DNA from: Nitrospinota bacterium
GTDB taxonomy: Bacteria > Nitrospirota > Thermodesulfovibrionia > Thermodesulfovibrionales > UBA1546
Reading direction: 5' to 3'
NCBI GenBank assembly: GCA_018896985.1
Contig: JAHILQ010000288.1
Span: 1 to 5,632, forward strand
Length of the DNA stretch: 5,632 nt
This document shows positions 1 through 5,491 of the stretch, piece by piece; within the stretch, counting starts at the first letter, position 1; each line of letters begins with the position of its first letter. The notes under the pieces were generated by a model. That model saw only the letters and a list, made by a program, of their open reading frames with translations. It had not been told where the DNA came from and made no database searches. The translations under genes and the position numbers were made by a program.

Positions 1-237
1 CAGGTGTTGAAGATCTGTAAGAGTGTCTGCAAGCTCCCTTGTGTCATGAGAATAGACGATGGTTATTGTGCCGACAGTCTCTACAGTAGCCGACTCCCAT
101 ACCTCCAGGACAAGGCTGTCCCTGATAAGGTCTCTGACCGCTTCGCTTCGGCTCGCATAGCCTTTCTTTTTGATAAGGCTGTCGAATCTTTCAAGCAGCG
201 GATTTTCAATCGATATGCCAAATCTAATAATCGCCAT
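1..237 (-). CDS. nikR: Nickel-responsive transcriptional regulator NikR, N-terminal part (truncated by window edge)
   Basis: NikR represses nickel-uptake genes when nickel is plentiful. It is a tetramer with ribbon-helix-helix DNA-binding domains and ACT-like nickel-binding domains. The visible 79 residues start MAIIRFGISIENPLLERFD and continue with RSEAVRDLIRDSL (about 30-42), the RHH helices, then IVYSHDTRELADTLTDLQH (about 60-78), the start of the ACT-like domain. The DNA-contact strand shows R5, G7 and S9 on one face, the Arg-Gly-Ser type known from Geobacter NikR, not the Arg-Thr-Thr type of E. coli. H78 aligns with the first nickel ligand (H76 in E. coli). The remaining ligands (about H87, H89, C95) and roughly 60 residues lie beyond the left edge. 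The ATG has an AAAAGGT ribosome site 7 nt upstream and its own promoter. The frame stays open to position 1. Identity is nearly certain from motif order; full-length integrity cannot be judged. Confidence 0.93.
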   Translation of the reverse strand, partial: MAIIRFGISIENPLLERFDSLIKKKGYASRSEAVRDLIRDSLVLEVWESATVETVGTITIVYSHDTRELADTLTDLQHL

Positions 238-238
238 A

Positions 239-265
239 GTGTTACCTTTTTATTAATTGTGCTAC
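239..265 (-). promoter_or_regulatory. Candidate NikR operator in the nikR promoter (GTAGCAC-N13-GTAACAC)
   Basis: On the minus strand two similar heptamers, GTAGCAC (259-265) and GTAACAC (239-245), are separated by 13 bp. The first overlaps the edge of the -10 box and the second ends one base before the ATG, a good place for autorepression. From memory, operators proposed for NikR of Desulfovibrio and Geobacter contain GTGTTAC/GTAACAC half-sites with a 13-14 bp gap. There, however, the halves are inverted; here the match is best as a direct repeat, and as an inverted repeat only 4 of 7 positions agree. Half-site sequence and spacing support the call; the orientation weakens it. Confidence 0.45.
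244..250 (-). promoter_or_regulatory. Ribosome binding site of nikR
   Basis: The minus strand reads AAAAGGT, with its AGG core 7 nt before the ATG at 237. This fixes the nikR start, and the next upstream in-frame sequence has no comparable signal. The site overlaps the proximal half-site of the candidate operator, so a bound repressor would cover it at the DNA level. Confidence 0.6.
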
Positions 266-293
266 TATAAATTATCCCGAATCTGTTTGTCAA
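264..293 (-). promoter_or_regulatory. Sigma-70-type promoter of nikR
   Basis: The minus strand has a perfect -35 box TTGACA (288-293), an 18-bp spacer and a -10 box TATAGT (264-269). Transcription would start near 255-258, leaving a leader of about 20 nt before the nikR ATG. This gives nikR an initiation point separate from the operon upstream. It is the best promoter-like sequence in the window; the call rests on sequence match only. Confidence 0.65.
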
Positions 294-349
294 GGCGGTT
301 TGCTCTTTCACAGTAAAAGCTTCCAGCCGCATTTAAGGTGATATTTGTT

Positions 350-362
350 CCCCTGAAAGGGG
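350..362. other. Short G/C hairpin between cobN and nikR
   Basis: CCCC (350-353) and GGGG (359-362) flank a five-base TGAAA loop. Downstream of the hairpin in the direction of cobN transcription there is no T-run, so it does not qualify as an intrinsic terminator for that gene. On the plus strand it is followed by a short T-run (368-372), but no plus-strand gene precedes it. The rest of the 238-401 gap holds the nikR promoter and a 10-bp direct repeat TTCAATGTTT (371-380 and 401-410, the second running into the cobN stop). Read-through from cobN into nikR is possible. Confidence 0.3.
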
Positions 363-401
363 TGATGTTTTTCAATGTTTGTCAATCTCATCAGGCTCGA
401 T

Positions 402-3400
402 TCAATGTTTTTTTCTGAACCCGAACATTATGAGCCCGATGAACACCAGAAACCCGATTAAAAACAGATACGGTATAGGCGCTGACTGCCCGCCTGATGA
501 TGCGCTCATATCCTGCATTTCGTAGCCCTCTACCTTCTTGCCTCTTCCATCAGGAGCTAATTGTCTATTACCTGCCTTGCTTTCTGTTTTTTGACTCTGG
601 ACTCTGGACTCTGGACTCTGGACTGCTTTCAACGCCTTCATAAATCCACTTACTTGAGCCTTCAGCCCAGGCACTGACATCAATACAGATGATGTGAATT
701 TTGTTAACTGCGGATTATTGCATGTGTGGTCGCAGCAGGCAAGTCCTACATCCTTAACGCTCTCCGCATATTCCTTTGCCAATGTCTCTACAACCTTTTT
801 ATCCGCCTTCCAGTAATCCTTTCTGACAGTCTCAAGCATCCTTGCTACAATAGATTGGTATGCCCACATATTCTTTGACTTCCTGAACATCTCCTTTATA
901 CCAAGTCCGTTTCTATCCAAAACATAGGTTTCATACATCTCATTCCATTTTGCTGAATCAACAGCCTCGGGCACCGTCACCTGCCACCCCCAGAGATGCT
1001 CCACTACCTTATCTACAAACCTCGCACCCGCATAGCCCTCCTTCATCATTGCCTTTATCCATTCTGGATTAAGATACCTGCTTCTCATCTCCCTGCCCAT
1101 GAATTTCTCAAGAGTCTCCTGTTTTGGTTGTTTTGGATTAGACATATTCGTAATATAAACCTCCGGTGTTTTGCCGTCAAGCACACGAATAGCCATTGCA
1201 GTCCCGCCTAAATATTGAAAGAAGTCATCGTTATCAAGAGTTGCATACACATTTCCGGAGCGGCTGTGAACCGCTATCTTTGTTCCCGAAAGGGCTGTTT
1301 TAAAAAGCATTAAACTCACATCCTCATCACTCTTAACTCCTAACTCCTCACTTGTAACTTTATCTCCCCAAAACCCCTGCCCATAGAGATGACTCATCCT
1401 CATGAAATAGACATCGGCGACCTGCCTCTCGTTATCCCATGTGTTGGACAATGGAATTACTTTATCGAGATTTGTTCCGTAAGCACCGGAAGGCACAGTG
1501 AAGAGCCTCACGGATGCGAGCCTTTCTGCCTTATCTTCTTCAATGCCCTTTTCCATAAGCATCTTCTTTGTCTTTAAGACATTCTGCCTGATGAGGTTGT
1601 CTTCTTCAACCTGTTCCTTTGCCAGAGTTACGGCCTTATCAAGCAGAGCCATTAGATTTGAAAACAGATCCCTGTAAAGCCCTGAGGGGACAATGGTTAC
1701 ATCAATGCGAGGTCTTCCAAGTTCAGAGCGAGGGATTGCTTCAACGCCAACTACCCTCCCCCTTTCGTCCCATTTCGGCTTTATGCCCATGAGATACATA
1801 ATTTGCGATTCCATCACGCCCTCATGCCTTATGGTTTCAACACCCCAGAGGTTGAAGGTAAGTTTGTCAGGATAAACACTATGTTTCTGTTTGTAACCCT
1901 CTATGAGTTCTTTTGCTAACCTTACCCCCATTTCATAGCTACTTTTTGACGGAATCCTCGTTGGATCAAAGGAGTAAAAGTTCTTGCCTGTTGGCAATGA
2001 GTCAGGGTTTCTTATAGGGTCGTTGCCCTGTCCGGCAGGGATGTATCGTCCTGATAATGCAGCGACAAATGAGTCAAGCTCCCGCTTTCCTGATTGAACT
2101 ATCCTTTGTTCATAATCCGCAATTCGCCTTTCCATTTCTTCTTTGCTTAACCCCTTTTCTATGGATAAAATGGCTTCTGCAGTTGACCTTCTATATTTTT
2201 CATCAGGCGCCTTTCCAAAGGTATGAAGTCCAAAAGGCGTCTGCTTTTCTGAGATGTCCTTTATGTAATGTCCAAGTTCCTCCATCTCTTCAGAGGTCTT
2301 TATCTCATTCAGTTTCAGGTCAGTAAAAATGCCAATTTTCTTTGCAAGGCTGTTAATCTCATCAAGTTTTGATTGCGCCAGCGACGGGCTTTTTTCCTTT
2401 GCAACTTTGTAGTCATTAATTAATGCAGCAAGCTCCTTCAGTTCCTTATTCATCCCTGCCTTGTCAAAGGGCGGAGTCATGTGGTCAATGATTACTGCCA
2501 TACCACGCCTTTTAGCCTGTAGTCCCTCGCCAACGTCATCAACTATGTATGGATAGATGTTCGGCAAGTCCTGAATCAGCGCCTCTGGAGGATCTTCATT
2601 GGTAAAGCCAACTTCTTTTCCTGAAAGCCACTCGTGTGTTCCGTGCGTGCCTATGTGCGCTATGGCGTCAGCCTGAAAGCCCCTTTTTAGCCATAAGTAA
2701 AATGCAACATACTGGTGGTGCGGCGCTAAAGTGACATCGTGGTAGAGTTTTTTAGCATCCTGCTCCCATCCCCTTGATGGCTGTGGAGTAAAAAGTATAT
2801 TTCCATATTGAACAGCAGGGATGACAATGTATTTTGTGCCGCTGCCTCCTGTCCATGCCATGATGTTATTATCTTCCGGTTCGCCCCAATTTTTGACGAT
2901 AGATTTTTTAAGCCCTTCAGGCAATTCCTCAAACCATCTTTTATAAGTCTCAATGGGAATAAGCACAGGTTTTCCTGTGCGCGCAAGCCTGTCTATCTCA
3001 CCGCCAGCCCAGTTGCCAATATTTCGTGCATAATTGTGGATGTCGTTAAAGAGTCTTTCTTTACTGATTTCATTATCCCCTGCATTGTAACCCTCAGCCC
3101 TGAGCCTGTTGATTATTTCATAAAGACTCTCCGGCAGCACATTGAGGTAAGATGCGCCTATGTTCTGCTTGCCCGGTGGATAATTGTAATAGATGATTGC
3201 AACCTTCTTATCTTTGTTTTGCTTATCCTGAAGATTTATCCATGCCTTTATCCTGTCAACGAGCCTCTTAATCCTCTCTGGGATTAGTCTTTCTTCTATA
3301 TATTCAATGCCTGTTTCTTTATCTATCGCCCTCTCCTTTGAGGCGATGACAGTGGGCTGGATTATCCCTCCCATCTCAGGCATTGCCACCTGCCATGCCC

Positions 3401-4586
3401 TTTCAAAGATGTCAAGGCCAACAGGAGATTTCTCCCATTCATTCTTTGACTGTGTGTAAAGGGTGATAGCGTCAATCAAAGGGACATTGAGCCTGCTTAA
3501 AAGTGGCACGGCAACCTGCGGATTTAACCCGATTTTTAAGCTCATTGCAACCACAAGACTTACTCTACTTTTACCTTTTTCATCAAAGAAAAATCTTTCA
3601 ACAACACTCTCTGATGGATAGCCATAAACAGGCAGGACATTGAAGCCCTCTTTCTCAAGGCTGTCAATTAAGAAGTCCAGATGGGCTGTGTTGCCTGAGT
3701 CAACAATGCTCTTATAAAAGGTTACGCCTATCCACGGACGATCTTTCTTTGCTCCTAAAATGTCATTCTCTGGCTTGACCAGAGAATCCAGTTCCTTATT
3801 TCTGGATTCCCCGATTAAATCGGGGAATGGCGATGACATTTTCATGTTCCCTTGTGCCGACTTGTGGGCATGAAGATTTGGCTGGTAATGCTTAAAAAAT
3901 TCTTCGATGGTTTCAACAATCCTTTTCTCCTTTTTCAGATATATGCCAAAATCAGGAATCGGTACAGGCTCTTTATAGGAGACATCAAGCCCCAAATCCC
4001 TTTTCATGGCAAAGAGTATCATGTTCTTAATATTCTCCACACCGCCGTGCTGATAGTATTCTGCAATCTTTTTATCTAACACGATGCCGAGCCCTTTCAT
4101 CTCCTCATTATAAGAACCGCTTGCTGCCACTGCATACACCTTTGCTGCATTTTTTATTGCATCTTCTATCTCTGGTTTAACCATCTCAACAAGCTGTCTT
4201 CCCATTATATTGATGATTATAAGCCTTGAATCTTTGAGATATTTAAGGTCTCTGCTGCGAATATCTTTTGATGGATAGACATGGAATGAAATATCCGGAC
4301 TCCGGACTAATTTTATTGCCTCAATGGCTGTTTTTGAATGTGTATCCCCAAGGAGAAGGCTTACTTTTACGGGCTCTGCATTAGCAGTGGTAGTAAAAAA
4401 GATGATAAAAAATACGGTAATAAGAAAGAACTTATGCAGTCCGATTTTGTCATTCCGTGCTTGATACGGAATCCATTTTTTTTCTGGATTCCCGCGAAAG
4501 CGGGAATGACGCCTATGTTGCCATAATAATGAGCTTCTTAGTAACTCCAAACTCTGAACTCTGAACCCTGAACTATTCCGGCACAT
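402..4586 (-). CDS. cobN: CobN-family metal chelatase large subunit with export signal and C-terminal membrane anchor
   Basis: Classical CobN is the large, tetrapyrrole-binding subunit of aerobic cobaltochelatase. Numbering here uses the 1,394-aa form starting at the ATG at 4586. Family signatures appear in order: HIGTHGTHEWLSGK (644-657), GEGLQAKRR (686-694), LWGVETIRHEG (913-923), VPSGLYRDLF (966-975), NDDFFQYLGG (1119-1128) and a stretch ending NPEWIKAMMKEGYAGA near 1188. ACCDHTC (1283-1289) is a possible metal-binding motif. Unlike cytoplasmic CobN, it has a hydrophobic segment (about 47-70) ending in ANA-EP, a likely signal-peptidase site, and a C-terminal helix (1373-1389) followed by RKKH. 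A linker of about 80 residues precedes that anchor. The body should therefore lie outside the cytoplasm, tethered to the membrane. The start is uncertain: the frame is open further to a GTG at 4640, but the ATG at 4586 has a strong ribosome site. Residues 1-46 are largely repeat-encoded. A later CTG at 4439 would give a normal-length signal peptide. No CobS/CobT partner is in view. CobN membership is very secure; cobalt versus nickel and the actual reaction are unknown. Confidence 0.9.
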   Translation of the reverse strand: MCRNSSGFRVQSLELLRSSLLWQHRRHSRFRGNPEKKWIPYQARNDKIGLHKFFLITVFFIIFFTTTANAEPVKVSLLLGDTHSKTAIEAIKLVRSPDISFHVYPSKDIRSRDLKYLKDSRLIIINIMGRQLVEMVKPEIEDAIKNAAKVYAVAASGSYNEEMKGLGIVLDKKIAEYYQHGGVENIKNMILFAMKRDLGLDVSYKEPVPIPDFGIYLKKEKRIVETIEEFFKHYQPNLHAHKSAQGNMKMSSPFPDLIGESRNKELDSLVKPENDILGAKKDRPWIGVTFYKSIVDSGNTAHLDFLIDSLEKEGFNVLPVYGYPSESVVERFFFDEKGKSRVSLVVAMSLKIGLNPQVAVPLLSRLNVPLIDAITLYTQSKNEWEKSPVGLDIFERAWQVAMPEMGGIIQPTVIASKERAIDKETGIEYIEERLIPERIKRLVDRIKAWINLQDKQNKDKKVAIIYYNYPPGKQNIGASYLNVLPESLYEIINRLRAEGYNAGDNEISKERLFNDIHNYARNIGNWAGGEIDRLARTGKPVLIPIETYKRWFEELPEGLKKSIVKNWGEPEDNNIMAWTGGSGTKYIVIPAVQYGNILFTPQPSRGWEQDAKKLYHDVTLAPHHQYVAFYLWLKRGFQADAIAHIGTHGTHEWLSGKEVGFTNEDPPEALIQDLPNIYPYIVDDVGEGLQAKRRGMAVIIDHMTPPFDKAGMNKELKELAALINDYKVAKEKSPSLAQSKLDEINSLAKKIGIFTDLKLNEIKTSEEMEELGHYIKDISEKQTPFGLHTFGKAPDEKYRRSTAEAILSIEKGLSKEEMERRIADYEQRIVQSGKRELDSFVAALSGRYIPAGQGNDPIRNPDSLPTGKNFYSFDPTRIPSKSSYEMGVRLAKELIEGYKQKHSVYPDKLTFNLWGVETIRHEGVMESQIMYLMGIKPKWDERGRVVGVEAIPRSELGRPRIDVTIVPSGLYRDLFSNLMALLDKAVTLAKEQVEEDNLIRQNVLKTKKMLMEKGIEEDKAERLASVRLFTVPSGAYGTNLDKVIPLSNTWDNERQVADVYFMRMSHLYGQGFWGDKVTSEELGVKSDEDVSLMLFKTALSGTKIAVHSRSGNVYATLDNDDFFQYLGGTAMAIRVLDGKTPEVYITNMSNPKQPKQETLEKFMGREMRSRYLNPEWIKAMMKEGYAGARFVDKVVEHLWGWQVTVPEAVDSAKWNEMYETYVLDRNGLGIKEMFRKSKNMWAYQSIVARMLETVRKDYWKADKKVVETLAKEYAESVKDVGLACCDHTCNNPQLTKFTSSVLMSVPGLKAQVSGFMKALKAVQSPESRVQSQKTESKAGNRQLAPDGRGKKVEGYEMQDMSASSGGQSAPIPYLFLIGFLVFIGLIMFGFRKKH
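420..470 (-). other. C-terminal transmembrane anchor of the CobN-like protein
   Basis: The encoded YLFLIGFLVFIGLIMFG stretch is a single hydrophobic helix followed by FRKKH and the stop. The basic tail fits a cytoplasmic end, placing the preceding Ser/Gly-rich linker and catalytic body outside. Soluble CobN of cobalamin synthesis has no such tail. Confidence 0.8.
590..624. repeat. Heptad array A (TTTGACT then CTGGACT x4)
   Basis: Five 7-bp units, four of them identical, lie inside cobN. The coding strand reads AGTCCAG units and yields the low-complexity stretch AVQSPESRVQSQ in the linker before the membrane anchor, outside the conserved domain. It is the most uniform of the arrays and therefore possibly the youngest. 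Confidence 0.9.
1325..1359. repeat. Heptad array B (five degenerate units ending in ACT)
   Basis: The units are CATCACT, CTTAACT, CCTAACT, CCTCACT and TGTAACT. They encode VTSEELGVKSDED (about 1077-1089 in the 1,394-aa numbering) just after GFWGDK, in the conserved part of CobN. Comparison from memory with other CobN proteins suggests this loop is longer or different here. The units are degenerate, so selection or age has blurred them. Confidence 0.6.
3762..3837. repeat. Composite palindromic element 1, inside cobN
   Basis: The left half is a hairpin of 9-bp arms (ATTCTCTGG/CCAGAGAAT) around CTTGA. After a short spacer the right half is a nearly perfect 23-bp palindrome (3806-3828) with 11-bp arms ATTCCCCGATT/AATCGGGGAAT. 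The ends read GTCATTC and GATGAC, so the whole unit is also an imperfect inverted repeat. It resembles the dispersed ATTCCC-N8-GGGAAT repeats known as dRS3 in Neisseria and similar families elsewhere. It is translated without a stop into about 25 residues (251-275 in the 1,394-aa form) in a linker before the motif RPWIGVTFYKS. Confidence 0.8.
4295..4308. repeat. Heptad pair C (CCGGACT x2)
   Basis: Two identical 7-bp units occur in the 5' part of cobN, encoding part of LVRSPD. Two units alone could be chance; they are listed because the unit type and orientation match the longer arrays. Confidence 0.45.
4377..4448 (-). other. Signal-peptide coding segment of the CobN-like protein
   Basis: The segment encodes a basic start (K, H-K), a core FFLITVFFIIFF, then TTTANA followed by EP. 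This is a standard n-, h- and c-region with an AxA site. It begins directly after the palindromic element at 4449-4510. It could also remain uncleaved as an N-terminal anchor; either way the domain that follows should be outside the cytoplasm. Confidence 0.75.
4449..4510. repeat. Composite palindromic element 2, at the 5' end of cobN
   Basis: It has the same plan as the element at 3762-3837. The left hairpin has arms ATTCCGT/ACGGAAT around GCTTGAT; then comes a T-run; the right palindrome is ATTCCCGCGAAAGCGGGAAT. The termini GTCATTCC and GGAATGAC are perfect inverted repeats of each other. It lies directly before the signal-peptide segment of cobN, whose frame runs through it without a stop and would give residues 26-46. 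Confidence 0.88.
4540..4574. repeat. Heptad array D at the DUF2149/cobN junction
   Basis: The units are AGTAACT, CCAAACT, CTGAACT, CTGAACC and CTGAACT. The DUF2149 stop codon (4573-4575) includes the last two bases of the array. On the cobN side it encodes SGFRVQSLELL in the odd N-terminal extension. It lies 29 bp from palindromic element 2, so this gene junction has collected two repeat types. Confidence 0.85.
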
Positions 4587-4911
4587 AAATAACCCTTCCG
4601 TCTTTGAGCTGATACGCGGTGCCAAGTCTTGTGCCTTCACCGCTTAATCGCTTGTCTGTCACCTTTTGTACCTTTATCTCTTTGCCCTTCTTTGTTATTA
4701 TCTCTATCTTTCCATCAGCAGTCTTTTTTGTAATAGTCACCTCTGATTTAGGGTCAAGCAAGTCAAGCATATTGTAAGCCATAAAGAGGGCAATCATCAT
4801 GCTAACGATGAAGACAATGCTCGCATCAAAGAGGTTGGCAGCTCCAGAAATAGGGTCTTCAAGGGGCCGCTCATATCTTTCAAACCGTCTTCGTCTCTTC
4901 AGAAACCTCAT
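4573..4911 (-). CDS. DUF2149 family protein, ExbD/TolR-like membrane subunit
   Basis: The 112-aa protein starts with a very basic cytoplasmic segment (KRRRRFERYERP). It then shows EDPISGAANLFDASIVF (18-34), the hallmark of DUF2149, with one membrane helix at about 30-50, and ends in a small extracytoplasmic domain of about 60 residues. D29 sits at the start of the helix, in a place comparable to the essential helix Asp of ExbD and TolR. DUF2149 has no proven function. Its layout and its position directly after an ExbB/MotA-type gene suggest the second subunit of a proton-driven motor (inference). The ATG has GGAGG 6 nt upstream and starts 32 nt before the end of the preceding gene. The 3' end overlaps the preferred cobN start by 14 nt. 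Confidence 0.85.
   Translation of the reverse strand: MRFLKRRRRFERYERPLEDPISGAANLFDASIVFIVSMMIALFMAYNMLDLLDPKSEVTITKKTADGKIEIITKKGKEIKVQKVTDKRLSGEGTRLGTAYQLKDGRVIYVPE
4593..4599 (-). promoter_or_regulatory. Ribosome binding site supporting the cobN start at 4586
   Basis: GGAAGGG on the minus strand lies 6 nt before the ATG at 4586, inside the 3' end of the DUF2149 gene. The alternatives, GTG at 4640, TTG at 4550 and CTG at 4439, have no comparable purine-rich site. This is the main reason for preferring 4586 although it puts about 46 odd residues in front of the signal peptide. Confidence 0.5.
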
Positions 4912-5491
4912 TGTCTTCCTCCAACTTTGAACTTTGAACTTTAAACTTTGAACCTCGGAGCGTTAGCTCCGTCATATATTCCATCTCCCTCATATCCGCT
5001 CTAACCCATTTTTCTTTTACTATTGACATGAGGTAGGCAGCCACTCCGCAGGCAAGTCCTACAACAGTTGTTGTGAATGCAGTAACCATGCTTCCTGCCA
5101 TTTTTGGCATATCGCCCTGCGCAAGTGCAGAGAGGGCAATGCCCATCGGGATTAGAGTCCCCATCAGTCCGAGGGCAGGCCCTACTCTGATAGCAAACCT
5201 GATTTTATCAAGGGATTTAATGAGTCCGAGTTCTGCCTCCTGCAGAAACCTTTCAAGTCTTATATCAAGGGCATCATTGGAATGAGAAGATTCAATTTCT
5301 GACTCAAGGACTCTTCTGTATTTATCTAATACAGAAGAATTCCGCTGCTTTCTATCTATGTACTCCCTTAAAAAGCCGCCGAAGGAAATCACCACCCAGA
5401 ATGTAAGAAGCACAAGCCCAGCAACTACCGGATAAAAAAGGGCATACGCTATTACATAGAGAAATGTCTGAAGACCTGCAAATATATTCAC
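4880..5491 (-). CDS. MotA/TolQ/ExbB family proton-channel protein
   Basis: The 203-aa protein has three membrane helices: about 10-36 (FLYVIAYALFYPVVAGLVLL), 101-124 and 134-158. A charged cytoplasmic loop with a helical stretch (about 42-100) lies between the first two. The family core is clear: IRVGPALGLMGTLIPMGIAL (101-120), a GD turn at 126-127, and MVTAFTTTVVGLACG (135-149) with the conserved Thr residues thought to line the ion path. Members form pentamers with an ExbD/TolR/MotB partner and turn ion flow into work across the envelope. DUF2149 is the natural partner here and the CobN-like protein the likely client (inference). The start is GTG with GGGAGG 7 nt upstream. This GTG overlaps the stop of the upstream gene in a GTGA. 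The C-terminal tail SKFKVQSSKLEEDNE comes from heptad array E and is unlikely to matter for the channel. Confidence 0.9.
   Translation of the reverse strand: MNIFAGLQTFLYVIAYALFYPVVAGLVLLTFWVVISFGGFLREYIDRKQRNSSVLDKYRRVLESEIESSHSNDALDIRLERFLQEAELGLIKSLDKIRFAIRVGPALGLMGTLIPMGIALSALAQGDMPKMAGSMVTAFTTTVVGLACGVAAYLMSIVKEKWVRADMREMEYMTELTLRGSKFKVQSSKLEEDNEVSEETKTV
4918..4922 (-). promoter_or_regulatory. Ribosome binding site of the DUF2149 gene
   Basis: GGAGG lies 6 nt before the ATG at 4911 and inside the 3' end of the upstream channel gene, so the two are probably translationally coupled. The site overlaps the first unit of heptad array E. Confidence 0.65.
4920..4954. repeat. Heptad array E in the 3' end of the channel gene
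   Basis: The units are TCCAACT, TTGAACT, TTGAACT, TTAAACT and TTGAACC. Translated in the channel gene it gives SKFKVQSSKLE after the last recognisable family sequence. It also borders the ribosome site of the DUF2149 gene, so it forms the translated junction between these two genes. Confidence 0.88.
4956..4971. repeat. Small palindrome CGGAGC-GTTA-GCTCCG
   Basis: Six-bp arms and a 4-base loop immediately adjoin heptad array E inside the 3' end of the channel gene. It may be part of the same inserted unit, or act as an mRNA hairpin just upstream of the DUF2149 ribosome site. Length alone does not exclude chance. Confidence 0.5.

Noticed and set aside
4..270. Plus-strand open frame of 88 codons
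   Set aside because: It is antisense to nikR, whose minus-strand protein matches the family in motif order; the plus-strand product resembles nothing.
81..332. Minus-strand open frame of 83 codons at the left edge
   Set aside because: It is a different frame over nikR and its promoter; nikR explains the region far better.
350..372. Intrinsic terminator between cobN and nikR
   Set aside because: The hairpin is short, and the T-run follows it only on the plus strand, opposite to all genes.
380..385. Second TTGACA (minus strand) as a promoter just after cobN
   Set aside because: No acceptable -10 box at 16-18 bp; the sequence there is G/C-rich.
238..401. Cobalamin or Ni/Co riboswitch near the cobN and nikR genes
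   Set aside because: The gap has no B12-box-like or other aptamer core that I can recognise, and any leader of the operon would lie outside the window.
2726..3287. Open frames on both strands inside cobN (86 codons minus, 159 codons plus)
   Set aside because: They lie wholly within well-conserved CobN coding sequence and have no recognisable protein features or ribosome sites.
3762..4510. CRISPR array formed by the palindromic repeats
   Set aside because: There are only two copies, about 610 bp apart, of unequal length and with no regular spacers; they are dispersed palindromic elements.
4587..4640. cobN start at the GTG at 4640
   Set aside because: It would overlap DUF2149 by 68 nt, has no clear ribosome site, and adds 18 residues that are only a shifted reading of the DUF2149 gene.
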